From assembly GCF_040183065.1 (NCBI RefSeq), contig NC_091123.1:9101001-9165000 (forward strand): a stretch of DNA of 64,000 bases. The letters are read 5' to 3'. How positions within the stretch are numbered: position 1 is the stretch's first letter; each line of letters opens with the position of its first letter. Below, one piece after another: positions 47,861 to 58,949 of this stretch. The notes under the pieces were generated by a model. It saw only the letters and a program-made list of their open reading frames with translations. It had not been told where the DNA came from and made no database searches. The position numbers and the translations under genes are program-made. Origin of the DNA: Periplaneta americana. Taxonomy: Eukaryota > Arthropoda > Insecta > Blattodea > Blattidae.

Positions 47861-48705
47861 ACAGGTTGTTTCAGTAATAGCGTGCAAAAATTAAACAGGA
47901 CATAAGGGAACATTTTGACACACGAAACCTAGGGTCTGAAAAGCCAACTTAAGGAGATATAAGCCTAAACATGTACATCACTATTACTGTTTTCCGGATT
48001 ATTTACAGTTAATTTTTACATGTATTTATTTATATTTAGTTTTACATTATTTACAGTTATAACTGTACAGTACCATATCATTGACAAACCTGAGGTAACG
48101 TACCGTTTTGTACCTCAAAACAGTTGCTCAAAATGACAGCCACCAATCTCAATGCAAGCATAACAGCAGCGTACGATATTCTGCCGCACACTTTCAAATA
48201 ACTCTGTCGTGTTCCGAATCACATCACGGGCGACTATAATTCTGGCAACTAATTCCATGTCCGCGTTCACTGAGCTCTTATACACAAATGATTTTAAATA
48301 TCCACATACGAAATAATCGAGTGGATACAGGTCGGGTGACGTTGCAGGCCATAGAATAGGGCCTCATCTTCCAATCCAACGACCTGGAAATGTAGCATCC
48401 AGATCCACCGATACTGCGTCAACGTACTGATCGACTCTTCAAATGGTATGAAAGGGGTCTGTTGTGATTCATAGTATGTTCTGTCATGTGACAATGTAAA
48501 TAAGATAAGACTGAGTCATCTTGTGTGCGAAAGGTAAACAAAAAATGCATCACGGATTGCCTAGCCTTCAGGCTCTTCCCCACATGTTTAAACCTATATC
48601 TCCTTAAGCTGGCTCCGTAGACCACAAGTCCTTATCTCAGAATATTCAGTATTCATCATCCACCCCATATTTCCTGTTTAATTTTTGCTTAGAAAACCAC
48701 GACAC
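47861..48705 (-). mobile_element. mariner/IS630-type DNA transposon relic
   Basis: Exact 17-bp inverted repeats GCAAAAATTAAACAGGA at 47884-47900 and (reverse) 48672-48688 bracket a minus-strand transposase fragment. Outer boundaries are approximate. The left end reads 'acaggttgtttcagtaatag'. Confidence 0.85.
48103..48430 (-). pseudogene. mariner-type transposase C-terminus, with in-frame TGA
   Basis: The minus strand reads LDATFPGRWIGR, an in-frame TGA, then GPILWPATSPDLYPLDYFV, CGYLKSFVYKSSVN and, at the end, ACIEIGGCHFEQLF followed by a stop. WPA.SPDL.PLDYF contains the last catalytic Asp (SPD) of the mariner DDD/E triad. The TGA and upstream frame changes make it inactive. Confidence 0.87.
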
Positions 48706-49296
48706 ACTTCACACCACAAGTGACGCCAGGGTAAACTTTCTATGTGAAAACGTTACAATTTTTTTGTCTTGTAGCTTAAACATAATAGTTTTGCGTCAAA
48801 AGAAACAAGAATAAGATGGCAGAAACAGCGTTTTTACTGACATATCTACAACAATAAATGAATAATACATTTATACGCACATACTTAATGTTTTCATAAC
48901 GTGTCACGTATATTGTGTGCTGAATCTGCCCATAAGAGCATCCAACTCCACCCCTTTGCAAATGGTGGAGTTCACAAACGTCGATGTAGCGTTCATCCCT
49001 TGATCACAGGGATTAATAGACAGATGAAATAATTAGGGACAGAGCCCCGATATGCTATCGCAGTTGAATGTGTTTCCATCTGACGGTGACCTCCATGCAC
49101 ACAGAGAACGTGCCTGTATCACGGTCTGAATTTCATAAACGAACAACACACACACATTTTGTACAGCCTTCGTGCTCTTCCATCATTTCAGACAGTGAGA
49201 CTACACAGAACATGTCTGGTGCAAGCTCAGCCATAAGTTAAAAATTGGCGTTTCATTGTTCTGGTGGTGGTGTTAACTAGTGTTAGTTGAAGTGGC
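48706..49296. other. no gene seen
   Basis: Unassigned sequence between the mariner relic and a long microsatellite. Confidence 0.5.
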
Positions 49297-49384
<88 letters not shown>

Positions 49385-49423
49385 ATAATAATAATAATAA
49401 TAATAATAATAGGAATAATAATA

Positions 49424-49486
<63 letters not shown>

Positions 49487-49500
49487 GAAGTAGTAGTAGT
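49297..49500. repeat. (AGT)n(AAT)n(AGT)n compound microsatellite
   Basis: About 29 AGT units, then roughly 35 AAT-type units with few interruptions, then a short AGT run. This gives a spurious Val/Ile frame. Confidence 0.95.
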
Positions 49501-49889
49501 TGATTTAAATTCGATTTTAGCTCGAGAGGTTTTATGGCAGAATTGTCATTTTAAAGAACTCTTTGAATACAAAAGATCAACTAAAACTGTGTTAAAATAT
49601 CAGCTTCCTGTAGGTGGAGCTCATGGCCGAGATAATCTCGTTCAGATGTTAGATTCGTAAAACAAATACGCCAGAGCGCGACGCCCCGTATGGAAATGAG
49701 GAGTTCAACCTCCGCCCTCACTGGCGAGATGGAAAAATGAAATCGATGCATGACGTCATGAAGCAGATTTCAGACAAGATTTGAGGCTCTTGTGTTTTAT
49801 TTACACCTACATCATTGGGTTTAACGACCAACATAACCACGAAAAGGGACACAGTTCTACAGAAGGAGACGGCTGAAAATGAGTTACGG

Positions 49890-50007
49890 AAATTACTGTT
49901 GTGCATAATTAGTTACAATTGAACCTTAGAGTCAGTCTTGTTATGTGGCGTTAACACAATCTATGTCAACTATATGTGCTTGCTAGGATACGAAAACGTG
50001 ATAATAC
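49890..50007. repeat. direct repeat flanking a hAT element, left copy
   Basis: Shares 'gtgcataattagttacaatt', 'gttatgtggcgtt' and 'ctaggatacgaaaacgtg' in order with 51226-51345. The hAT element at 50008 lies between the two copies, inserted at the end of the left one. Confidence 0.8.
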
Positions 50008-51177
50008 TATGCTGTTGATCGATCAAAATATTTAATCGATTAACTATTTGAATTTAATCGAATTTTGATCGAGTTGAAAAAATTTTTAAATATACTGTAA
50101 TGCACAATTATTGTTAAATTGAACTTGTGTTCGGTGATAAGCATAAATATTAAATGTTGTATATCTGTATAGTAGGGCCTATATCATATTACAAAACAAC
50201 TATTTTAATTACTTAGTAACATATTTATTATGAGGCTTATAATTTATTGTGTCAATTTCTCCGGGAATTTTTGAGACAAACATAAATAACAAAAAGTATA
50301 AAGACTCATCTAGTTAATACTGCTTCATCCATGATTTTAAACATGTGAGTGCATTCACATGTTCCGAATCAAGCGCCGCTCTACGTTTAATAACAATGTT
50401 TCCTGCATCGCTAAACACGAAAAACTTTTTTTCTGTCAAGCACTTCTCCACGATCGTTCAATTTAAATCCAAACGTTTCACCGAGTTTACCTCTCAAATT
50501 CTCATATGACATAATAGAGTTTGCACTTTTCACAGACCACAGAAAATTGATTTTTTTCCTTATCAAACTAAACACACAACCTTCATATACAAACTCAGTA
50601 CTGAACTGCAACTGCAAAACTACAGCGGTCGAAACAGAAGACTGGCCCCTAATGTAATCGAATTACCAGATTTTAGAAAAACAAGAAGATAGTTACGCTC
50701 TCACTTGTACACAGTGAAGTCATGGCTATTTTGTAAGGGATGAGGAGGACGAATCCCAGAAAAGTAGTCTATGTATTTCATATGCTAGGAAGATGAGCTG
50801 ACAACACGCTGGAAGTTTTTTTGGAAAACCATTAAAACTTAATAAGGATTTCGCATTGTGTTTCATCTTTTCATAGAGGTAGACTAGGTCACTGTGCTCA
50901 TATCTCCATCTCTTTCTGAAGTGTTTGTGCGAAGATTTTCCCTTCGCTAATTGGTTTACAGTTAGAAAATAACAGTACTATTGTGCTTTTAAGTAAGAAA
51001 TTTCCGAGAAAGAAATATTGTCGGAATTTTTAGTATGAGTTTGTATTAACAAAATAATAATTAATTTCAACTACAACCGTTTAATTTTAATCGACTCGAG
51101 TATTCGATGAAATATTTTTGATCGATAAATCTTACAACAGAAATTGATCGATTAATCGATTAAATCCCACAACACTA
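50008..51177 (-). mobile_element. hAT element relic with perfect 8-bp target duplication
   Basis: GATAATAC lies on both sides (50000-50007 and 51178-51185). The ends are imperfect inverted repeats rich in 'atttaatcgattaa' and 'atcgatcaa', starting TATGCTGTTG and TAGTGTTGTG. The minus strand near 50280-50440 reads SDAGNIVIKRRAALDSEHVN and ALTCLKSW, the hAT C-terminal pattern. No complete transposase remains. Confidence 0.9.
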
Positions 51178-51225
51178 GATAATACTAAAACTCACATAAG
51201 GAAATCGCTGTTAATTTCATTTTAT

Positions 51226-51345
51226 GTGCATTATTAATTATAATTGAACTTTAGAGCCAGTGGTTGTTATGTGACGTTGGCACAATGCTTGGTTACTATT
51301 TGTGGCTGCTAGGTTCTAGGATACGAAAGCGTGTTAATATTAAAA
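51226..51345. repeat. direct repeat flanking a hAT element, right copy
   Basis: Partner of 49890-50007. It diverges by substitutions and a small insertion near 'ctaggttctaggatacg'. Confidence 0.8.
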
Positions 51346-53280
51346 ATGATGTAAGGGAATTACACTTGAAATGCTTTATTAATGAGAGGGATGCTGCGCC
51401 TTACGTCAGTGTTGCTGTGCTTGTTCCCACGACAAGTCAGCATGCAGCGAGGTGACGTTGCTGTGCCTGATGAATATTCAATTGCCACGCTCTCTCCCCC
51501 GGGGTTCGAAGGCGCACGCCACAGCGTCCGAGCCCCAGCACGTCAACTATGGCGAGGCCTTGAAAAATTAAGTGTGAGCGACCAAATTTCTTAGTCTTTG
51601 GGGGTTTACGAATGTGGAGCAACGAGACTCGTGACGTCAGGACATTCCGTGGCGGAGTCTGACTCGCATTGTGGTTTGTTTCCGTTCGTGTCCAGCTAGG
51701 CAGCGAGTTCCGACCTCACATTACGCGAGTGCTGCAATGTATCTGAGTGGAGGAATGTTACCTGTCCAAAACTGCAGTTAGGACAGGGTCTCTAGATGGC
51801 AGCACGAGTCGTAGATAAGATAGAAAGAAAAAGGACGAAAGGAAAACATAAATAATAGAAACGAAAGGAGTCAAAGAAGATCCGGTAGGAAGAGAAATGA
51901 AAAAGATATAAAGAGCCAGAAGAACGGAAAGTAAAATAAAAGAAGATATGGAAAAAATAAAATTTGAAAAGGAAACAAAAGAAGGAAACACAGGAAATAA
52001 AAGTAAGGGGGAATTTAGATATGTAATTGTACAGAAGAACTAAACCGTGTTTATCAGTCATTCTGATTATGAGGCCGTCTTTTTCTCACATTACATTTTA
52101 GTTTTTTCCTTTAAATATGTAGAAATTTTATCAGAACAAATGTAACATTTTAAAATTTCTTTGCAGAGTGAAAAGTTACATTTCTTCGGATCTAATTTCT
52201 GCACATTTAAAGGAAAAATTAAAATTCTTTCAATCTTTTATTATCATAATACACTGCTCTCTTAAATTGACTGAGCATATTGGGAATTAAATCAATGGCT
52301 TTCCCAAAACACGCTATGAAATGTTTCATATAAACCATTTTTATTCTAGAAAAGGAAGCAAAAACGAGCAAAATTGTATTACACTTTTTTTGTTTAAAAT
52401 ATCTTAAATAATAGTCCCCTCAAATTAATAACATTACTTACTGTTCACTCAGCATAACTGAGACACAGAGAACAACAGAAGATACTTTATAGGATTGGAG
52501 GGAAGAAAGGCAAACAGAGCCATCTAGTAATAACATTTTAAATCTAATATCTTCTGGTTCTTTCATTTCACTACCGATGTGGCGCTGTGACATATAACAT
52601 TGGAGCAAGATCTTGTCAGCCATCTCGACTTAAAAGGAAACTCCCTCAAGACATCCTTCTTAGTGATACTGACGACTCTTCATAATTTAACACAGAAAAT
52701 CATCATATTTTTGTTCACATAATTCACAAAAATGTTTAATTAATTAATTTAAATTAATTAGAGGAGCCTTTAGAGCCAACCTCAGCATGATATTCTGCAT
52801 GTGATATTCCATAATTTAACAGTGGTCTGTATAGCAAGTTTGCTGGTCGACCAATATTAAACATAAAAAAAAACTACCGATGTGGGCAATATGGCGATGA
52901 TACACTCAACTGAGAGGCTGGCAGAAAACAGGAAAGATTGGAGAATGCTGGGTTTGCAATGAAGAATCTCCCCTTGAGTAGAAAACTATGAACGAAATGA
53001 AAAATGAAATATTTAATTTTGACATGAGTAGCGTCACAGCAGAAAGCCTTGCTCTTCGAATACCGGCATGTTTGTAGCTAGTACCTCATCAATCCGCTAG
53101 GAGGTTCCCAGACTCTTTGCTTATCTGAGCGTCACATCCCCCTTCCAAAGTGGAACAATGACTAAAAGCACTCTGCCGCGGGCTCGGAAGTCCGGACATC
53201 GACTTCCAATAAGTGACTTCTCTAATGTCGCCAAGACTACACGCATGCGCGACCATACCACGTGACAGTCTACAAAGAAA
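51346..53280. other. no supported gene; GC-richer patch
   Basis: 51380-51740 is GC-richer with several CpGs and could be a promoter or first exon of a gene outside the window. No protein match was recognised. 51800-52010 is purine-rich. The remainder is AT-rich and unassigned. Confidence 0.4.
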
Positions 53281-53288
53281 CTGATAAC

Positions 53289-54098
53289 TAGATACCGGAG
53301 GTTTAGGCAGTTTGAATTATTAAAATATACAGGCAAAAAGGCATAATAAATAGTTAAAATAGGCAGGCAAAAAGGCATTATAAATAATTAAAATAGGCAG
53401 GCAAAAAGGCATTATAAATAGCTAAAATACGCAATAAAAGGCAATTATTACAAAAACCTTGCACTAGACCCACAACCTTGCACTTTCCACAAAGGGATTT
53501 CGGCAGCAAGAAAAGCTTTACATAAGTCGAATGCAAATTGAGATTTTCGACTCCATGTTGCAATTACAGTTGGAAGCAAAGAAATGTTCTTCCTAGTAGT
53601 GTTGGAAAATGCATTTTTGTATTTAGTTGTACTGATATGTTGCGATATGAAATATTTAGCTAGCTACAACAACGTCGCAATGAAAACTGAAAGAAAAATA
53701 ACGTTAGACCCGCACTCATTGTTGCGATAATTAAAACGCTTACTGTTATACATTTTTGCACGGCAGCACTCATTGTTGCAAAGAGAATATGAACTGACTG
53801 AAAGACAAAAATATACATTCGGTGAAGTCACTTTCATTGTAGCGGTTATAGAAATAAATTAAAATATACCTGTAGGAAATGTTTAATAATAAATTAATAA
53901 ATAATGGATAAATAATCAAATAAAGGCAAAAAAGTATTTTTTTTTTGTAAATTAGGAATTTATATTAAAAAGGCAGAAAAGGGCAACATAAAACTGTGAC
54001 GTTTCAATCACAAAGGCATAATTCGTACAGATTTACTTTCTAAATGAAGATAGATTTAACACATTTAAAAAGGCATTCTGCCAAAGTTACGGTCTCTG
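53289..54098 (-). mobile_element. hAT element relic with perfect 8-bp target duplication
   Basis: CTGATAAC occurs at 53281-53288 and 54099-54106. The ends TAGATACCGGAGGTTTAGGC and (reverse) CAGAGACCGTAACTTTGGCA form imperfect inverted repeats. The minus strand at about 53450-53580 reads ATWSRKSQFAFDLCKAFLAA then EIPLWKVQ, like the region after the BED finger in hAT transposases ('F..DLC.AL..A.IPL.KL'). Confidence 0.9.
53321..53456. repeat. 34-bp tandem repeat inside the hAT element
   Basis: Units start 'taaaat' at 53321, 53355, 53389 and 53423, exactly 34 bp apart, each with 'ggcaggcaaaaaggcat' or a variant. It occupies the subterminal region of the hAT element. Confidence 0.93.
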
Positions 54099-54106
54099 CT
54101 GATAAC

Positions 54107-54231
54107 ATTAAAAGAATAGACATTAGGTTTGTTCCAGCATGGTTCAGAATCGATTCATTTGCTCATACGCAGTAGCTCAGTGTATGTTCCAACAAGACTT
54201 GAACTGTAGTTTCAGAGCTTGGCTGCACATT

Positions 54232-54286
<55 letters not shown>

Positions 54287-54950
54287 TCTATCTATCAAAT
54301 GTTCCATTTAAGCTGTACGAAGTTTACATAACACCTCTATTCATGGAATTTTGTGACACACTGTACAGAAAACAAAACGACTCTTTAAGCTGACAAATGG
54401 TGTTCGACTGCAAGGAGCTAAGCCACGAACATGGTGGCGTGATACTGAATTACATTGTCGCCTGGAAGACCTCGAAGATCGATAATAAGGGCAGAGATGC
54501 AGTCCAGCGCCCCCGTGTAACATGATGAATGAGGAGGCGCGCATCATTAATCACGGCGCTGTATTGTGGGACGGCGAATATAGACTGGAGGCTTTGATGG
54601 TAATAAACATCCTTCATACACAGACAGACAGACAGACAGTTTTGAGTTGGGCGGAGGTTGATGAGAGCGCTACGAGAAGGGGAAATTAAACAAGTCGTGG
54701 AAAAAACTCACCAGTGAAGACTGAGTGAAAGACCACAAATGAGATATAGCGATAACGTTGAAGAAGACCTTAAACTAATCAGTTTAAATGCTTGTCGACT
54801 CCTACGCAATAATACAAAAATTGGCATAACCTAATTTTTTCTGTCTCAGTCACCCCTACAGTTTAATATTGTTATTATTGTTAGGCTATTATTATTATTA
54901 TTATTATTAAAATAGCTATTATTATCGTTAATATTATTATTATTTTATTA

Positions 54951-55002
<52 letters not shown>

Positions 55003-55009
55003 TTATACC
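54107..55009. other. no gene; TTTA and ATT runs
   Basis: (TTTA)n at 54231-54290 and (ATT)n at about 54888-54998. Otherwise unassigned. Confidence 0.55.
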
Positions 55010-55700
55010 CATTCATTGAGAATGTTTGGTCTAATTAGATCTATAACTTATTCTTTTTCTACTCCTATGTGTCTATTAAATTTATACTATACGTTGGTTA
55101 GATCCAAGCTTGAATATGCATCTGTTGTATAGAACTCCATTACTTCCACTGACTAGGCTAATTTGGAGACTATTCAAAGAAAATTCATTTCCTTGTGTTC
55201 TTGTAGATTTTTACCAAATTCCGATGATTATAAATACGAAATTAAGTGCAAATATTTTAATTGCTGTAGTTAATTTGCCATACGTTAAGATCTTAATTAT
55301 TTATTTTTTTGTAAAGTCATTAAGGGTGATATTCATTGTGAATTCTTCTTAAGCAATATCAGTCTTCGTATCGCCGCTAAGGGTTTAAAACTTCATACAA
55401 TTTTTTACAATATAAGTTCGAAATCTCTCTCTCCGGTCTGGAGATGTATAAAATATGCAAATTTGCATGGATTGAACTTGAATCCATTTAATGTGTAGTA
55501 TATACTTCTTGGAGTTTTATGTCAGTTATTAATTTATGTCTTTATTATTTTAAATAATTATTCAAATGTACATTTATTGTAATTTATAGTCTATATATAG
55601 TCTAGTTAATATTTTTGTAATGAATTGTCTTGTGCTGAACTGTTATTGGCCCCTAGCTGTTGTACACCACATTAAATGTTAGTAAATAAATAAATAATTA
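55010..55700 (+). pseudogene. LINE (jockey-like) RT C-terminal relic with 3' end
   Basis: The plus strand reads YTLVRSKLEYASVV, a stop, NSITSTD, then ANLETIQRKFISLCSCRFLP. This is the 'LVRS.LEYAS.VW.P' and 'IE.IQRKF' region that follows the palm in jockey-type RTs. The TGG of 'VVWN' has become TAG. The 3' end 'gtaaataaataaataa' resembles a LINE tail. The fragment is 5' truncated. Confidence 0.8.
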
Positions 55701-55736
55701 TTGCTTTTATTATTATTATTATTATTATTATTGTTA

Positions 55737-56640
55737 TTCTTACTTACTTACATACTGGCTTTTAAGGAACCCGAGGTTCATTGCCGCCCTCACATAAGCC
55801 CGCCATTGGTTCCTATCCTGAGCAAGATTAATCCATTCTCTATCATCATATCCCACCTCCCTCAAATCCATTTTAATATTATCCTCCCATCTACGTCTCG
55901 GCCTCCCCAAAGGTCTTTTTCCCTCCGGCCTCCCAACTAACACTCTATGCATTTCTGGATTCGCCCATACGTGCTACATGCCCTGTCCATCTCAAACGTA
56001 TGGATTTAATGTTCCTAATTATGTCACGTGAAGAATACAATGCGTGTAGTTCTATGTTGTGTAACTTTCTCCATTCTCCTGTAACTTCATCCCTCTTAGC
56101 CCCAAATATTTTCCTAAGCACCTTATTCTCAAACACCCTTAACCTATGTTCCTCTCTCAAAGTGAGAGTCCAAGTTTCACAACCATACAGAACAACCGGT
56201 AATATAACTGTTTTATAAATTCTAACTTTCAGATTTTTTGACAGCAGACTGGATGATAAAAACTTCTCAACCGAATAATAACAGGCATTTCCCATATTTA
56301 TTCTGTGCTTAATTTCCTCCCGAGTATCATTTATATTTGTTACTGTTGCTCCAAGATATTTGAACTTCTCCACCTCTTCAAAAGAGAAATTTCCAATTTT
56401 TATATTTTCATTTCGTACAATATTCTCATCACGAGGCATAATCATATACTTTGTCTTTTCGGGAATTACTTCCAAACCTATCTCTTTACTTGTTTCAAGT
56501 AAAATTCCCATGTTTTCCCTAATCGTTTGTGGATTTTCTCCTAACATATTCACGTCATCCGCATAGACAAGGAGCTGATGTAACCCGGTCAATTCCAAAC
56601 CCTCTCTGTAATCCTGGACTTTCCTAATGGCATACTCTAG
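55737..56640 (-). mobile_element. LINE RT domain to 3' end, 5'-truncated, 2-bp frameshift
   Basis: The minus strand reads YAIRKVQDYREGLELTG, LLVYADDVNMLGE (YADD catalytic motif), EKFKYLGATVTNIND, VLYGCETWTLTLREEHRLRV, RWTGHVARMG, then VLVGRPEGKRPLGRPRRRW and ends in (AAGT)n. A 2-bp loss ('gcatagagtg' where the sister copy has 'acatatagagtg') shifts the frame near 55950. The 5' side is cut by an (ATT)n run at 56643-56693. Enough of the palm and thumb remains to assign this confidently. Confidence 0.93.
55945..56640 (-). pseudogene. reverse transcriptase palm/thumb fragment
   Basis: This about 230-codon frame is open from the (ATT)n boundary to a stop caused by the 2-bp deletion. YADD is intact, so decay is recent compared with other LINE copies here. 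The N-terminal endonuclease and fingers are missing. The continuing C-terminus (55740-55952) is in the next frame. Confidence 0.9.
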
Positions 56641-56642
56641 AG

Positions 56643-56693
<51 letters not shown>

Positions 56694-56695
<2 letters not shown>

Positions 56696-57315
56696 GAGTC
56701 AAAATAGTTCTCGTTCTAGTCTCTGGCTCGCATGCCAGACAGATTCTGGTATTCTCTGCCCACTTGCACTTCAAGAAGCAAACAAACAAACAAACAGTCA
56801 AACAAAGCTGTGATTGAAGGAGTTGGAATATGCAGAGCACGTCATCCGTGCATGCTGAGGGACGATCAATCTTGCTGCAGACCGGCCTGCCGGAGTTATC
56901 AGCGTGACCTCCTTAACCACAATGAGTAGCAGTCCATTTGCTGCTCCTGCTGCGATGAATCTCCGCCTGCATCCTTTTACTTTATTTACCATTCTCTTTA
57001 TTTCTCATGTCTTTTTTAAATGATTCTTTTTCCCTTTTATTCTTCCCATTTACTCGTATTATTCCTCCAATACTTTTTTCTTTCTCTCCTCTTTCCATTC
57101 ATTCATCCTTTTTTTCTCTCTCTATTCCCCTTCTCTTCCTCATTTGTTTAGCTGTTTTCACGTTCCCATCTAATTTCCTCTTTCTATTAATGTAGATACT
57201 TTTTCTGCGTATTGCTCGAGAAAGATTATAACAAAATTACTACATTGCTTCTTATGGGCTGCATCGATACCACACACAATGAATTCATAGTTTCCTACCC
57301 AACAGAAGGTTGAAA
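56694..57315. other. no gene; (CAAA)n run
   Basis: Short (CAAA)n at about 56777-56800; pyrimidine-rich 57007-57190. Nothing recognised. Confidence 0.5.
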
Positions 57316-58450
57316 TAAAATATAAATGACACTCGGGAGGAAATTAAACACAAAATAAACATGAGAAATGCCTGTTATTATTCGGTTGAAAAGCTTTTGT
57401 CATCCAATCTGCTCTCAAAAAACCTCTAAGTTAGAATTTATAAAACAGTTATATTACCGGTTGTTCTGTATGGTTGTGAAACTTGGACTATCACTTTAAT
57501 AGCGTATTCCTAATCTCACTGGACCGCTGGACAACAATGATGTCACGCTGCAGCGAAATAGGAACAAAACTGCTGAAAGGTTCGATGGCTATCATGGCGG
57601 CTGTACAAGTTGTTGTCTGTGCTACGCTAGCAAGATTTTGCAAAATTTCCGTACTGTCATTCGTTCAAAGAAAAGAGAACATAAACAACTTATTTCTTGA
57701 ACCAGTAATAATAACTGGTCCGTTGACATGTTCGCTCATAAGCCATTAACATATTGTTTTTACGTTGTGCTCATTACAAACAATACAGCAGAACACACCG
57801 CCATGACACAACAGTGCACGATGTCATTCGTCTGCTAATTCCCGCCATATACAAGAACCAATCAGATTCACTGATGGAGACTGCCACCACCTCTGCAAGC
57901 TGATGGAACCGGTGCGACACCGGTGGACCATCTGTGACGTCATCGTTGAAATTCGAAACACCGTGATGTCATCAGATTGCTCAGCGCTGAGATTCGGAAT
58001 ACGCTGTAAGAGAGGAACAGAGGTTAAGGGTGTTCGAGAATAAGGTGCTTAGGAAAATATTTGGAGCTAAGAGGGATAAAGTTACAGGAGAATAGAGAAA
58101 GTTACACAACACAGAACTACACCCATAATATTCATCTGACTAATTAGGAACATTAAATCCAGACGTTTGAGATGGTCAGGGCATGTAGCACGTATGGACA
58201 AATACAGAAATACATATAGAGTGTTAGTTGGGAGGCCGGAGGGAAAAAGACCTTTGGGGAGGTCTAGACATAGATGGGAGGATAATATTAAAATGGATTT
58301 GAGGGAGGTGGGGTATGATGATGTAGACTGGATTAATATTGCTCAGGATAGGGACCGATGGCAGGCTTATGTGAGGGCGGCAATGAACTTCCGGGTTCTC
58401 TAAAAGCCATACGTAAGTAAGTAAGTAAGTAAGTAAGTAAGCAAGTAAGT
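57316..58450 (+). mobile_element. LINE RT tail, split by a MITE
   Basis: The same family as 55737-56640, on the plus strand. 57316-57499 covers 'NDTREEIKHKINMRNACYYS' to 'VLYGCETWTI'. 58010-58410 continues 'REEQRLRVFENKVLRKIFGA' to 'VRAAMNF', then (AAGT)n at 58414-58450. Removing 57500-58006 plus one TAA rejoins the element without gain or loss. Confidence 0.92.
57500..58006. mobile_element. 507-bp MITE with TAA target duplication, inserted in a LINE
   Basis: The ends TAGCGTATTCCTAATCTCA and (reverse) CAGCGTATTCCGAATCTCA are inverted repeats. TAA flanks both sides (57497-57499, 58007-58009). A 3-bp TWA duplication is typical of PIF/Harbinger, but no transposase remains, so that assignment is tentative. 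Confidence 0.92.
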
Positions 58451-58466
58451 ACTAATTAAGTAAGTC

Positions 58467-58690
58467 CACCGCTGTGAAGTGTTGGTCAGCGAGTCTGGCT
58501 ATGAAACGAGTGAGCTAGGGTTTAAATCCTGGTTGGGAGAAAATTATCTCATTGATGTTTTTTCCTGGGGTTTTCCTCAAGCAATTGAAGCAGAATTGTT
58601 GGGTAATTTTCGATGTTGGACCTCGGACACATTTCGCCATCATTAATTGACATATCATCATTATCCATACAATAGCTCGGGTTAAATTCA
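58467..58690 (+). mobile_element. tRNA-derived SINE, fourth family
   Basis: 'gtccaccgctgtgaagtg', 'gtcagcgagtctggc', B-box-like 'gggtttaaatcc', then 'cctggggttttcctcaagca'. It matches 62308-62533 through the body. It starts directly after the LINE (AAGT)n tail. Confidence 0.85.
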
Positions 58691-58949
58691 CAGTGCGGCG
58701 TGCTGTACTCGTACAAGAGCGCGGCCGTTCGGCTATCCAATCATTGACAAGAATAGGAGTGGTAAGCACAATAAGCCTCAGACTGCAGTGTACGCCTTCG
58801 CGTCCCTCCTCCATACAAGAGAGAAAAAATCTAAGTAACCTCAATATTAGCCAACACGTGTGATTTGCTACGATGGTATGGAAGGTGATTAAACTCTACC
58901 CTTTTTCTTATCTGGCATTCGGTAGAGTCGTTTCTCTTCACTTCGTTTT

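Noticed and set aside
49280..49660. Val/Ile-rich 126-codon frame
   Set aside because: Translation of the (AGT)n(AAT)n microsatellite.
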